The notes under the pieces were generated by a model. It had not been told where the DNA came from. It worked only from the letters and a program-made list of their open reading frames with translations, and searched no databases. Shown here piece by piece: positions 1 through 9,427 of a DNA stretch of 64,000 nt. The position numbers were made by a program, and so were the translations under genes. Origin of the DNA: Roseibium sediminicola (GTDB lineage Bacteria > Pseudomonadota > Alphaproteobacteria > Rhizobiales > Stappiaceae); the NCBI RefSeq assembly GCF_023156505.1, contig NZ_JALNMJ010000001.1, positions 186,001 to 250,000 on the forward strand. Direction: 5' to 3'. Position 1 is the stretch's first letter; every line of letters starts with the position of its first letter.

Positions 1-106
1 CAAGGACGGCAGCTATTCCGCCAAGGGGCGTTCCAGCCCGCGCCCCCGCCTTGTTGTGTTCAATCATCCGCAGACGGGGACGCCTTTGTTGTTTGTCGGC
101 CGGTAG
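1..106 (+). CDS. possible 3' end of an unidentified gene (partial)
   Basis: One frame is open from the window edge (first full codon at base 2) to a TAG at 104-106. It reads 34 plausible residues ending HPQTGTPLLFVGR, with a GC-rich third position typical of genes here. It would run towards, and overlap by 47 bp, the end of the minus-strand gene that stops at 60. The family cannot be named from so short a tail, and an accidental open frame is quite possible. Confidence 0.3.
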   Translation, partial: KDGSYSAKGRSSPRPRLVVFNHPQTGTPLLFVGR

Positions 107-3100
107 AGCAGGATCGCAGCCGATCCGAGAGATCTGCAACGTCTTCGCGCAGGCTCGGCAGATTGAGGGCGGACAGGAAATCGATATCGATCCCGGCATG
201 CGCGCATGCGCCGACGGTGATTGCCTGTTCGGCATGAGCGCGCCGCAGCGCTGCGTTTTCCGGAAACACTTTCACTGCCTGTCTTAAAACGTCTTCAGCC
301 TCTTCCGGATCGCCTTGTACCAGAAGGATGGCTGCCTCACTCAAGGGCGGGAACGGGCTGTCCGGATGCCGCGCAGCGACAGCGCGCGCCGCCAGCAGCG
401 CTGTTTCGATTTCTTTCTTCGCGGCACCTTCGTCTTCCAGGAACAGAGCGCCGTGATAGGCGCGCACCAGAGCCTGCAGGGCGCCGGGTTCGGCAGATTG
501 CGGATCCAGTTGCCCCGCCTTCTGCGTGGCTTCAAAGGCCTGTTGCAGATCCTGGAAGGCGGTCTGGTAATGCGCCTGACCCGCCGCATCATTCGGGTCC
601 GCGACCGCGCTGCGGATCAGGCGCTCAACCCGGGCAAGACGGGATTGGGCATCAAGCGTCAGCACCAACGCAAGCGGTTTGCGGGCCGCGTCGGGCGCGG
701 AAGACTGCAATCTCAGAAGTGCCCGTTTGGCCTTGGAGAGGTCGGTTCGATTGAGATTGCCGTCCCTGACGCGCAGCTGCGCTCTCAGGAGATGCGCATC
801 GAAATTGCCGCTCCAGAGCTCGGCCGCCCAGCCGGCATAGCTCTCGGCGCGCGCGCGTGAACCGTCGTCCAGGGCGGCGCGGGCCAGGCTGAAATAGTGA
901 TGTGACAGGTCGCGCAGGGCGGTGTCGATGTCCTTCAGGGCGGCGTAGGCCGCTTCGGGATCTCGCCTCCAGGCAATGTCCATGGCAAGCACCCTGGTGT
1001 CCGGATCGATTGGCGCGAGCGTCAACGCCCGGTCGATAGCAGCCATGGCACCGTCCAGGTCGCCCAGGCCCAGCCGGGCCCGTGCGAGCTCTTCCCAGGC
1101 CGCGTGGGACGAAGGCGCCAGCCGCACCTTGGTCAGGGATTTCTGTTCAGCGGTCAGAAAATCGCGCCGGGCAAGGTTCTGCACCGCAGCCAATTCAGGG
1201 GAAACAAGCGCGGTCGGCAGCTTCAGCTTAATATCAACGGCGCTCGCAATTTGACCGGAGGCGGACAGCGCGTCCGCCGCCGTCTCCAGCTTCTGCAAAC
1301 TACCGTCGAGGCGTGTCTTGTGCGCATCCGGCGACAACCTTGGCCGCATCGCGACGCCACCGTACTGGAAATATGCGTGTTTCAGCGCCGGTACGGCAAC
1401 AAGGGCGTGGACATTGGGGTAGGAAGACCGGGTCGGGACTTTTCGGACCGGCAGATCGGTCAACTGCGTAAGGGACGTCGACTGAAACGCGCCAAGGCGC
1501 AGCAAGGTCGCGGCCGTTGTCAGGTCAATCAGTCCATGGAGCTGTTCATAGACCCCGTCAGGTCCCGCCTGGAGCGTTCCTTCTTCCAGATCCTCATACC
1601 GCATGGTGAGCGCGCGGGCCTTTGCCAGCGCTAGCTGAGACCCGGAATTGGCAGTGCTTGAGGGGTCATTATCCGTGATCAGGGTGCTTTCGGTCAGGAC
1701 TTCAACACCGGTGTCAAAGACTGCTGTCCTTCCGCTTTGAGACAGTTCGATGGAGGCCGCAGGCAATGGATTGGGCTGGAGCCAGAACCGGTCGGAGGTC
1801 AGTCGCTTCAGCGTGTCATAGGGAGCGCTGACGCCGAGCTCGGGAAACAGGATTCGTGACCGCGCCGGATCGTCTACGGCATCTTGAACCAGGGTTTTCA
1901 GCGCATAGTCCGCCTCCAGCATGATCCGGGCGACCTCGGTGTCCGGCGGGACATTGACCAGCCGTGGATACATCGGTCCCGTCAGGGCTTCTCCTCTCGG
2001 ATCTAGGGACACGGATGGTGTGCGGCCCTGCCGCCAGACGGTTGAAAACAGCAGCGTAATGCTGTCGATGTCCAACGCCGCCGAGGGCCGCCGCGCTGTC
2101 CGGCCGATCAGAACGACATCGCCGCTCGTTGTCATCACCACGCCGAAAACACGGCCGATCCCCCCGGGATGTCTGAGGTCACCCGGCAGATCCACCCAGG
2201 CGCCCGTTGCCGTGAAGGTTTTGGCCGCCGCAGTCAGGTTTCGCAAGGAGACCAGGACAACATCGTCCAGATGGCTTTCACGTGGACCGGCCGGCCGCAT
2301 CGATGTGAGAAGCGTGCCTTGCCCGCCGATCGCGACGTCGAGGGACACGCCGCCGATCTTCTCCAGTTCGGATTTCACGCCTGGCCGGGCAAAGACCCGG
2401 CGCCCCGTGGAACTCAGAACGAGGGCTCCGGTTACGGGATCGTCTTCGAAAATCTGCCGCAGCTCTTTTTCGGGAACCACCTTGCGCAAGGTCCTGGCGA
2501 GATCGAGCAGGGAGACCGGCGGACGACCGTCCAGGTGCGCGTCGGGGGGCGTGACGGTTTCTTGTCCCGGCGCCGGCCGCGGCAACGTCACATTGACGGG
2601 AGAGGGCAGGCCGGTATCAAAACCGGACAGACTGCCGCTGGCTCTGGCCAGGCTCTTGAGCTGCCAGAAGGCCTGGCACTCGCTGTTGGTGCTCCTGAAA
2701 CAGTCGCAGGCCTTCTGCAGACCGCCGCCCGAACAGCCCGAGGCCGACAAGGTCGATCCGAAAGCTGCCGGCGAGGGCGGCGGACCCGTGGCGGCAGTTG
2801 CGCCGCGATAGGTTTTTTCCGCCCAGGAGCGTGCGCTTTGGGCTGCGGATTGGGCTTCCTTCCGGTAGTAGCGCGCCATGATCGCGTCGCCGTTCTTTTC
2901 CGCGTCCGCAGCCTTGTTCAAGGCCGCTGCCGCACGATCCCGGTGGACCGCCGCCTGTTCGCGCAGAAGGCTCAATTCCCGTCGCTTCACCGGCGCGATT
3001 GCAGAGGGTGCTGGGACGGGGGCTGCTGCGGCGGCTTCTTCGGTGGGCTCTTCGGCCGCTTCCTTGCCGCCAGCGTCGTCCGTGTCGAATGTCCGGACGA

Positions 3101-3344
3101 AATCTCCCGACGGATTTGTCTCCTCGTTGCTCACCGGCGTTGCCTGCGACGGCGGTGTGGCGGCGTCGAGTTTTGCCATCAGGTTGTCGAACCGGGTCAG
3201 GGCAGTGTCCGCGCCGGCAAGAGTGCTCTGGGTTTCTTCGGCGAGCTCCGGATAGAACGCGCTGCCGGTCACGTTCTGCTGCGCGCTTGCCGCGAAAGCC
3301 GGGCTCAGTGCAATGACCAGCATCAGGGCAAGCTGGAAGCGCAT
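60..3344 (-). CDS. exported TPR protein with DUF1598-like region, unknown function
   Basis: This 1094-residue protein starts with a clear signal peptide (MRFQLALMLVIALSP, cleavage near AASAQ), so it acts in the periplasm or at the cell surface. An acidic, alanine-rich segment follows (residues about 70-120), then a basic coiled-coil-like helix (about 120-180) and a four-cysteine cluster (C204, C213, C215, C223). The middle region, near residues 380-490, includes PPDTEVARIMLEADYALK and resembles my recollection of DUF1598; this is a weak match by eye. The C-terminal third is helical, with TPR-like units near 745-785 and 1000-1035. ATG 3344 is chosen over an upstream GTG because it begins the signal peptide, and AAGGAC in the end of the preceding gene can serve as its ribosome binding site. 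It starts one base after that gene's stop, so the two are probably translationally coupled. The biochemical function is unknown. Confidence 0.85.
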   Translation of the reverse strand: MRFQLALMLVIALSPAFAASAQQNVTGSAFYPELAEETQSTLAGADTALTRFDNLMAKLDAATPPSQATPVSNEETNPSGDFVRTFDTDDAGGKEAAEEPTEEAAAAAPVPAPSAIAPVKRRELSLLREQAAVHRDRAAAALNKAADAEKNGDAIMARYYRKEAQSAAQSARSWAEKTYRGATAATGPPPSPAAFGSTLSASGCSGGGLQKACDCFRSTNSECQAFWQLKSLARASGSLSGFDTGLPSPVNVTLPRPAPGQETVTPPDAHLDGRPPVSLLDLARTLRKVVPEKELRQIFEDDPVTGALVLSSTGRRVFARPGVKSELEKIGGVSLDVAIGGQGTLLTSMRPAGPRESHLDDVVLVSLRNLTAAAKTFTATGAWVDLPGDLRHPGGIGRVFGVVMTTSGDVVLIGRTARRPSAALDIDSITLLFSTVWRQGRTPSVSLDPRGEALTGPMYPRLVNVPPDTEVARIMLEADYALKTLVQDAVDDPARSRILFPELGVSAPYDTLKRLTSDRFWLQPNPLPAASIELSQSGRTAVFDTGVEVLTESTLITDNDPSSTANSGSQLALAKARALTMRYEDLEEGTLQAGPDGVYEQLHGLIDLTTAATLLRLGAFQSTSLTQLTDLPVRKVPTRSSYPNVHALVAVPALKHAYFQYGGVAMRPRLSPDAHKTRLDGSLQKLETAADALSASGQIASAVDIKLKLPTALVSPELAAVQNLARRDFLTAEQKSLTKVRLAPSSHAAWEELARARLGLGDLDGAMAAIDRALTLAPIDPDTRVLAMDIAWRRDPEAAYAALKDIDTALRDLSHHYFSLARAALDDGSRARAESYAGWAAELWSGNFDAHLLRAQLRVRDGNLNRTDLSKAKRALLRLQSSAPDAARKPLALVLTLDAQSRLARVERLIRSAVADPNDAAGQAHYQTAFQDLQQAFEATQKAGQLDPQSAEPGALQALVRAYHGALFLEDEGAAKKEIETALLAARAVAARHPDSPFPPLSEAAILLVQGDPEEAEDVLRQAVKVFPENAALRRAHAEQAITVGACAHAGIDIDFLSALNLPSLREDVADLSDRLRSCSTGRQTTKASPSADD

Positions 3345-3345
3345 G

Positions 3346-4578
3346 TCACGGGTCCTTCTTAAGGTCGGCCCCTGTCGACCGGAACGCATTCAGTCGCGCC
3401 AGCGCCTCGCCGACCATCGGGTCCTTGGGATAGACCTTTCGGACGGCCCGCAGAAACTGGTGGCTGCGGTCCCAGTTGCCATTGCCGAATTCAAGTGATT
3501 GGAGCAACAGCGTGGTGCTGCTGTCACCGTCCAGATGGGCACAGCAGAAGGCGTGCCGTTCTTCGGGCAGCAGCAGAAGGGCGTCGTTCTCCATCATCTT
3601 GCGTTCGAGCGCTTGACCGCTCGGGTCCAAACCCAAAAGCTGCTCGATCGCCTCTCGGCTGAGTGCTCTTGCGGCCGTCTCGGAGACGGCCCCGTCTGCT
3701 TCGTTGGCAAGATCCCAGGCTGCAACCGCGGCCCGCTTGCGCCGGCTCTTATCGGAGCGGGCTTTCAGCACATCCGGAGACTGCGATTTTTCGTCCCTTT
3801 GCCTGGCGAGTGCGCGCAACAACAACAAGGTGTCCTGAATACGGGCCGTTGCCAGAACGTCCGCCGGATTGGACATGTCCACTCCGAAGCTGCCGGTCCG
3901 GATCAGATCGTCAAGAGTCTCGTTCAATTCGGCGGCTTCCGCGACCGCTTGCAGCGCGGCGTCCAGATCCTTGGCGTTTCGTAGATATGCGCCCTCGATC
4001 AGCAACTGGTCGATGCGCCGCATCCGGGCCTGGTAGGCAGGTTGTGTGCGCACGGCGTCCCCTGCAAGGGCGTTGGCGAGAAGGTCGATTTCCCTGGAGA
4101 CATCCGGCAGATGTTCATGGGGTTTCATCGTCTGTTTCGCAGAAAATCCTGCGAGGACATGGATCATCTTGTCGACCACCGGCTCCGGGGGCGAAAGGTC
4201 CAGCGCCAGCCGTTTCATCAGGCCTTGCGCCCCGTCGAAGTCTCCGGTTTCGGCCTTGGCAACGGCCATCAGAAAGGCGGCTGCATGCGTCGCCGACCAG
4301 GCGTTGGACCTGGCCTCTGCATAGACGCGTAAATCGTGACCGAGCTTGAATGCGTCGCCGGTCAAGTGTTCCAGGGCTTCCCGGGTCACGTCGAGGACGG
4401 CACAGATCTTCTCGTGAAGCAGGTAACCGGGATTGCAGCGGCAGGAGAGGCGCACCTTTCCCGGTGCGTATTGGCGGCTGGTTTCATAGGCGTGGGCGCC
4501 GCAATCATAGGCCTGCACCGTCCGAGGGGCGCAAAACAGTGGGACAGATAACAAAACAGCGGCAAGGACGCGTTTCAT
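3346..4578 (-). CDS. exported helical repeat protein, unknown function
   Basis: This 410-residue protein has an N-terminal signal peptide (MKRVLAAVLLSVPLF, cleavage after VQA). The mature N-terminus carries a small cysteine motif (C26, C46, C48, C59 within SCRCNPGYLLHEKIC) that could be a disulfide-bonded knot or EGF-like hook. The rest is predicted all-helical and TPR/SEL1-like by composition, with a further CC pair in HAFCCAHLDGD. Its stop is one base before the start of the 1094-residue TPR protein, so the two form an operon and may work together in the envelope. No family is recognised with confidence. Confidence 0.85.
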   Translation of the reverse strand: MKRVLAAVLLSVPLFCAPRTVQAYDCGAHAYETSRQYAPGKVRLSCRCNPGYLLHEKICAVLDVTREALEHLTGDAFKLGHDLRVYAEARSNAWSATHAAAFLMAVAKAETGDFDGAQGLMKRLALDLSPPEPVVDKMIHVLAGFSAKQTMKPHEHLPDVSREIDLLANALAGDAVRTQPAYQARMRRIDQLLIEGAYLRNAKDLDAALQAVAEAAELNETLDDLIRTGSFGVDMSNPADVLATARIQDTLLLLRALARQRDEKSQSPDVLKARSDKSRRKRAAVAAWDLANEADGAVSETAARALSREAIEQLLGLDPSGQALERKMMENDALLLLPEERHAFCCAHLDGDSSTTLLLQSLEFGNGNWDRSHQFLRAVRKVYPKDPMVGEALARLNAFRSTGADLKKDP

Positions 4579-4673
4579 TTGGGTCTTCCGGCCAGGAAAG
4601 ATAGATACCTTTCCGTGTGAGACTGCTTTCAGTCTAACAGAGCGGACCGGAATTCTCGATCACCGGATACGAC

Positions 4674-4705
4674 AAAGGGCCGCCAGATGTCTCTGACGGC
4701 CCTTT
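4674..4705 (-). terminator. Rho-independent terminator of the ileS-lspA-lipoprotein operon
   Basis: Read on the minus strand, a 9-bp stem (AAAGGGCCG with CGGCCCTTT) encloses a second 4-bp stem (CAGA with TCTG), and TTTGTCG follows. It lies 40 bp after the lipoprotein stop codon, in the right orientation to end that operon. Confidence 0.75.
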
Positions 4706-4744
4706 AAAACTCTTTGTCCGGCGAGCCAACCCACTGGCCTTGGC

Positions 4745-5455
4745 TTAGTTACAATACTGAGACTCGCCTTCCAGGCAACGCGGATCGAGCGGCTTGGCGC
4801 TGTATTCGTCGTGGTTGCTGGCTTTCCGTTTTTTCTTGCTGACGACTTCCGGCATCGGCGCGTTCGCGGACGGCGTGCTGTAGTCTGTCGGCGGCTCGGT
4901 CAGATAGCGGCGCGTAGCCAGCCCGCTCTGGTCGATGCCGGCCTGCTGGCTTTTCAGTTTCTGCAGCCGTTCCCACTCTGCCTGCTGTTCCGCGCGGGTC
5001 AGCGTACTCCCCTCGGTCACTTCGTTGTCACGGCGTTCCGAATTCAGGTCACGGCCTTGACCGGTGACGCCGGTGATCTTGAAGCCGCGCATCTGCTCAG
5101 GCGTCAGCGGCTCGGAGTTCATGCTGCCGCGTTTGCCCGAACTGGCATAAAGCTCCTCGATTTCGGACAGTTGCTGGTTCTTCTGCTGTTTCGGCCAGTT
5201 CTCGGAATTGACGCCTGCAACATTGGTTTCCGGTTCAACCAGCTTGTTCGGCTCCGAAGGCATGGCCAAGGGCGCGCGCGGCTTGTAGTCGATCGGCTTT
5301 TCGTTCGGATCAACGGCGCCAAGGCCTTTCATGACCGAATTCACAAGAGCAACATCCGGTGCCTGACTGGTCCCGTCCGCTGCCTGACAGGCTGCCAATC
5401 CGGCCAGGATTGCCAGCACCGCAGAATTTCTCACCAACACAACTAATGTCCGCAC
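4745..5455 (-). CDS. putative lipoprotein downstream of lspA
   Basis: The predicted product is a secreted lipoprotein. Its N-terminus reads as a lipoprotein signal with lipobox LAAC (AILAGLAACQAADG), so a diacylglyceryl cysteine would anchor the mature chain. The mature part is hydrophilic and glutamine/proline-rich, with the motif DYKPRAPLAMP and a basic C-terminal end. The motif recalls DUF3035/BamF-type lipoproteins of alphaproteobacteria, but that assignment is tentative. GTG 5455 is chosen because GAGGGG sits 8 bases upstream; a GTG at 5509 is an in-frame alternative with a poorer site. It is the last gene of the ileS-lspA operon, next to the peptidase that would process its own signal peptide. 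Confidence 0.8.
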   Translation of the reverse strand: MRTLVVLVRNSAVLAILAGLAACQAADGTSQAPDVALVNSVMKGLGAVDPNEKPIDYKPRAPLAMPSEPNKLVEPETNVAGVNSENWPKQQKNQQLSEIEELYASSGKRGSMNSEPLTPEQMRGFKITGVTGQGRDLNSERRDNEVTEGSTLTRAEQQAEWERLQKLKSQQAGIDQSGLATRRYLTEPPTDYSTPSANAPMPEVVSKKKRKASNHDEYSAKPLDPRCLEGESQYCN

Positions 5456-5532
5456 TGCGCAGACCCCTCGATTTCTCTTTGAAAGAAGCGGTCGATAGCC
5501 CGTCCGCACTTCATCAGTCCAGCGTTAAACCG

Positions 5533-6069
5533 TTATTTTGCGGCTGAATTAGGACCATTTCGAAAACTGTCATACAGGAGACCGACGACGCCCGCAACGA
5601 TCCACACATCTGCCAGGTTGAACACGTACCAGGAGAACGTGCCGGCGTGAAAATGGACGAAATCGACCACGGCACCATGCCAAAGCCGGTCGATGCCGTT
5701 GCCGATCGCCCCGCCGATGACCAGCGCCAGCGCCAGTGCGACCAGCCTGGACTGCGCCCGCGTTGACCAGATCCACAAGCCGATTGTGACGGCAACGGTC
5801 AGACCGGCAAGCAGCCAGCGTCCAAGCTCGCTGTGTTGTTGGAAAAGGCCGTAGGAAATGCCGCGGTTCCAGACGAGCACGATTTCAAGCACTGGCAACA
5901 GGTCGACGGGGCCGTTGGCGGCAAGGTTGAAGCCGTGCAGCAGCCAGAGTTTGCTGCCCTGGTCGAGCAGCAGGCCGACAGCAGCCACCACAAGCACAAA
6001 AGTGCTGAAACGGCCCCAGACAAGGTGCCGCTTTGCAAGTGAAGAGCCGGATTTGCCAGCGTCGGTCAT
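5533..6069 (-). CDS. lspA: lipoprotein signal peptidase (signal peptidase II)
   Basis: LspA is an inner-membrane aspartyl protease that removes the signal peptide of prolipoproteins after Lgt adds the lipid. The 178-residue product has four hydrophobic segments and the family signatures DQGSK (36-40), WNRGISYGLF (68-76), GGAIGNGIDR (119-128), VVDF with D136, and FNLAD with D154. D136 and D154 match the catalytic aspartate pair. It lies 21 bp after ileS on the same strand, the common ileS-lspA arrangement, and a lipoprotein gene follows. The N-terminal 18 residues are a short cytoplasmic extension. Confidence 0.97.
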   Translation of the reverse strand: MTDAGKSGSSLAKRHLVWGRFSTFVLVVAAVGLLLDQGSKLWLLHGFNLAANGPVDLLPVLEIVLVWNRGISYGLFQQHSELGRWLLAGLTVAVTIGLWIWSTRAQSRLVALALALVIGGAIGNGIDRLWHGAVVDFVHFHAGTFSWYVFNLADVWIVAGVVGLLYDSFRNGPNSAAK

Positions 6070-6090
6070 GAGCCTTCAGGCACCTTTTCC

Positions 6091-9048
6091 TCAGGCGGCG
6101 TTTGCCGCGTCCCATTCCCGGAGTGCTTCGGCATCGCGCGGGGTCACGTCGGGATAGTCCGGATCGGAACCAACTTCCGGCAGGATCTTCCAGGACCGGG
6201 CGCATTTGGTGCCTTCGGCCAGAGCCGGCACGACGGCGACACCTTTGGTGTCGTCCAGCGTGAAGGCGCCGTCCGGGGCCGGATCCGCGGACAGCGTCAG
6301 CTGGCTGGTGATGGCGATATCCGCCATGTCCTTGCCTTCAAGCGCCGCCATCAGGTCCGGATCGGTGACATGCACCACCGGGTGAGCTTCGAGCGAGGAG
6401 CCGATCCGCTTTTCGCGGCGCTCCACTTCGAGCGCACCTGTGATCACGCGGCGGACGGTCTTGATCTTGGCCCACTTGGCGGCCAGCGCATCGTCGCGCC
6501 ATTCGGACGGCACCATTGGGAACTGCTCCAGATGCACGCAGGCGTCCTCGCCGTAGCGGGAGGTCCAGGTCTCGTCCATGGTGAAGGGCAGCATCGGTGC
6601 CATCCAGGTGACCAGGCAGTTGAACAGCTTGTCGATCACATAGAGAGACGCCTTGCGGCGGGTCGACGAGGCGGCGTCGCAATAAAGCGCGTCCTTGCGG
6701 ATGTCGAAATAGAAGGCCGACAGCTCCACCGTCATGAAGGTGAACAGCTGGTGGGTGATCTTCTTGTAGTCGAACTCCCAATAGGCCTCGCGCACCAGCG
6801 CGTCGAGTTCCGCGAGCCGGTGCAGCATCAGCCGTTCCAGCTCCGGCATGTCGGCCAGCGCGACTTCCTCACCCTTGGCATGGGCGAGCGAACCGAGCAT
6901 CCAGCGCAGGGTGTTGCGCAGCTTGCGGTAGGCATCGACATTGGTCTTGATGATTTCCTGGCCAAGGCGCTGGTCTTCCCAATAGTCGGTCGAGGCCACC
7001 CACAGGCGCAGGATATCGGCACCATATTGCTTGATGACGTCCTGCGGGAACACCTGATTGCCGAGCGACTTGGACATCTTGCGACCGTCCTCGGCCATGG
7101 TGAAGCCGTGGGTCAGCACCGCGTCATAAGGCGGCCGGCCGCGGGTGCCGCAGCTCTCCAGCAGCGAGGAATGGAACCAGCCGCGATGCTGGTCCGAGCC
7201 TTCCAGGTAGAGCACATAGTCATCGCCGCCATCGACCTTGCGCTTCGGCGAAAGATCCGCGCGTTCTTCCATGACAAAGGCATGGGTGGAACCGCTGTCG
7301 AACCAGACATCGAGGATGTCTGTGACCATGTCCCATTCATCGGCCTTGTAGTCGTTGCCGAGGAAGCGTTCCTTGGCGCCATCCTCGAACCAGGCATCGG
7401 CGCCTTCGCCGACAAAGGCATCGAAAATACGCTTGTTGACGGCTTCGTCCTTCAGGATCTCGGCCGTTTCCTTGTGGATGAACACGGTGATCGGCACACC
7501 CCAGGCACGCTGGCGCGACAGAACCCAGTCGGGGCGGTTCTCGATCATCGAGCGCAGGCGGTTCTGGCCGCTGCCCGGCACGAAGCGGGTGTCGTCGATG
7601 CCCTTGAGGGCGCGAGCGCGCAGGGTATCGCCTTCGCCGTCAAGGGTCTTGTCCATATAGACGAACCATTGCGGCGTGTTGCGGAAGATCACCGGCTTCT
7701 TGGAGCGCCAGGAATGCGGATAGGAGTGGGTCAGCCGGCCGAGGCCGATCAGGTTGCCGGCCTCCTTCAGCTTTTCGATCACCGCCTTGTTGGCCTTGCC
7801 CTTCTCACCCTTGTGGGTGATGACCTCGCAGCCGTCGAAGCCAGGGGCGTCCTTGGTGTAGAACCCGTCATCGGCGACCGTGAACGGAATCGCCGTGTTG
7901 ATGCCGCGGGCTTCCAGGTCAGTGCGCTTGGCCATCCAGATTTCAAAGTCGTCCGCGCCATGGCCGGGCGCCGTGTGCACGAAGCCGGTACCGGCATCGT
8001 CGGTGACATGGTCGCCATCGAGCATCGGCACGTCGAAATCGTAACCGCCAAGGTCAAGCTCGGCGAGCGGATGGGCGAGGGTCATGGTTTCCAGCTCGTC
8101 CGCCGTCACCGCGCGCAAGCGTTTGAAGTCGGTGATGCGGGCGTTCTTGAAAACGTCGTCGGCCAGCGCGTCCGCCAGGATCACCCTGTCGCCCTTCTGC
8201 ACCCAGTTGTCGTCCGGCAGGCCGTCCTGGGTGACCTCGAAGATGGAATAGGCGATCTTCGAGGAGAAACAGACGGCGCGGTTGCCAGGAATGGTCCAGG
8301 GCGTGGTCGTCCAGATGACCACGGACGATGCCAGAAGTTCGTCCACGGCGGTTTCATCGCTGCCACCGGCGCTTGTCACCGGGAACTTCACCCAGATCAT
8401 GTCGGATTTGTGGTCGTGATATTCGATCTCGGCTTCCGCAAGGGCAGTCTTTTCGACCACCGACCACATCACCGGCTTGGAACCCCGGTAGAGCTGGCCG
8501 GACATGGCGAACTTCATCAGTTCCTTGGCGATCACCGCCTCGCTTTCGAAGCGCATGGTCAGATACGGGTTGTCCCAGTCGCCCTCGATGCCGAGCCGCT
8601 TGAATTCCTGGCGCTGGACGTCGATCCAGTGCGCGGCGAAGTCGCGGCATTCCTTGCGGAATTCGTTGATCGGCACTTCGTCCTTGTTCTTGCCCTTGGC
8701 GCGGTACTGCTCCTCGATCTTCCACTCGATCGGCAGGCCGTGACAGTCCCAGCCCGGCACGTAATTGCTCTCGAAACCGAGCATCTGCATGGAGCGGGTG
8801 ACGATGTCCTTCAGCGTCTTGTTGAGAGCATGGCCGATATGGATGTTGCCGTTGGCGTAGGGAGGGCCGTCATGCAGCACGAATTTGCTGCGGTCCTTGC
8901 CCTGCTCGCGCAGTTTTTTGTAGACGTCGAGCTTTTCCCAGCGGGCCAGGATTTCCGGCTCCTTCTTGGGCAGGCCGGCGCGCATCGGAAACTCGGTCTG
9001 CGGCAGGTTGAGGGTTTCGGAATAGTCGCGTTTATCGGTGTCGGTCAT
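6091..9048 (-). CDS. ileS: isoleucyl-tRNA synthetase
   Basis: This class I synthetase charges tRNA-Ile in the cytoplasm. The 985 residues carry the ATP-binding HIGH motif at 70-73 (in [12 protein letters not shown]) and KMSKS near residue 655 ([12 protein letters not shown]). Between them is the CP1 editing domain with its [10 protein letters not shown] signature. The tRNA anticodon-binding domain follows (MDETW region). The C-terminus keeps [13 protein letters not shown] but ends without the second cysteine pair of the zinc ribbon found in the E. coli enzyme. This resembles a reduced form seen in alphaproteobacteria. It is the first gene of an operon with lspA. Confidence 0.98.
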   Translation of the reverse strand: MTDTDKRDYSETLNLPQTEFPMRAGLPKKEPEILARWEKLDVYKKLREQGKDRSKFVLHDGPPYANGNIHIGHALNKTLKDIVTRSMQMLGFESNYVPGWDCHGLPIEWKIEEQYRAKGKNKDEVPINEFRKECRDFAAHWIDVQRQEFKRLGIEGDWDNPYLTMRFESEAVIAKELMKFAMSGQLYRGSKPVMWSVVEKTALAEAEIEYHDHKSDMIWVKFPVTSAGGSDETAVDELLASSVVIWTTTPWTIPGNRAVCFSSKIAYSIFEVTQDGLPDDNWVQKGDRVILADALADDVFKNARITDFKRLRAVTADELETMTLAHPLAELDLGGYDFDVPMLDGDHVTDDAGTGFVHTAPGHGADDFEIWMAKRTDLEARGINTAIPFTVADDGFYTKDAPGFDGCEVITHKGEKGKANKAVIEKLKEAGNLIGLGRLTHSYPHSWRSKKPVIFRNTPQWFVYMDKTLDGEGDTLRARALKGIDDTRFVPGSGQNRLRSMIENRPDWVLSRQRAWGVPITVFIHKETAEILKDEAVNKRIFDAFVGEGADAWFEDGAKERFLGNDYKADEWDMVTDILDVWFDSGSTHAFVMEERADLSPKRKVDGGDDYVLYLEGSDQHRGWFHSSLLESCGTRGRPPYDAVLTHGFTMAEDGRKMSKSLGNQVFPQDVIKQYGADILRLWVASTDYWEDQRLGQEIIKTNVDAYRKLRNTLRWMLGSLAHAKGEEVALADMPELERLMLHRLAELDALVREAYWEFDYKKITHQLFTFMTVELSAFYFDIRKDALYCDAASSTRRKASLYVIDKLFNCLVTWMAPMLPFTMDETWTSRYGEDACVHLEQFPMVPSEWRDDALAAKWAKIKTVRRVITGALEVERREKRIGSSLEAHPVVHVTDPDLMAALEGKDMADIAITSQLTLSADPAPDGAFTLDDTKGVAVVPALAEGTKCARSWKILPEVGSDPDYPDVTPRDAEALREWDAANAA

Positions 9049-9427
9049 CGTCAGGTCGATCCGTTCGGGCGTTGGGCCCGTCGTTCAATGGGAGGGGATT
9101 GCCGGCCTTCATCTCAAGGCTGCAACCGGAAAGCAGGAAGATCCCGGTCCCTGGCGCCGCGCAAGTCGCGTCAGCCGAGGGCCGGGCTAGTAATTCGCGG
9201 TATCGCGGTCATCGGCAGCGCGACGACTATGAGAGCCTGATGTTGCATGGCAAGGGACATAGCAGCACTTCGTCGATGAATAAAGATGTTCTGGAAATTC
9301 ATCTGCGGTTTGTCCTTTCCGTCTGCCTGGCTGTTCAGGAAAAATGCGGAGGGGTAACCGAATATGAATGTCTGTCGGGCATTGATGGCTGCCGGGTAAG
9401 GGTTCCAGACAGGACGACACGGGCGCC
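9049..9427. other. 379-bp divergent intergenic region, no convincing gene
   Basis: This gap separates ileS (minus) from the GT87-type gene (plus) and should hold both promoters; no clear sigma70 consensus could be fixed by eye. An 11-codon frame (9364-9399, MNVCRALMAAG) stands behind a good GGAGGGG site and could be a short leader of the plus-strand gene. Open frames on the minus strand here lack ribosome binding sites and family resemblance. Confidence 0.5.

Noticed and set aside
6370-9240. 956-codon plus-strand frame antisense to ileS
   Set aside because: It is a GC-rich shadow of the ileS reading frame. No ribosome binding site or recognisable motif was found, while ileS is unambiguous.
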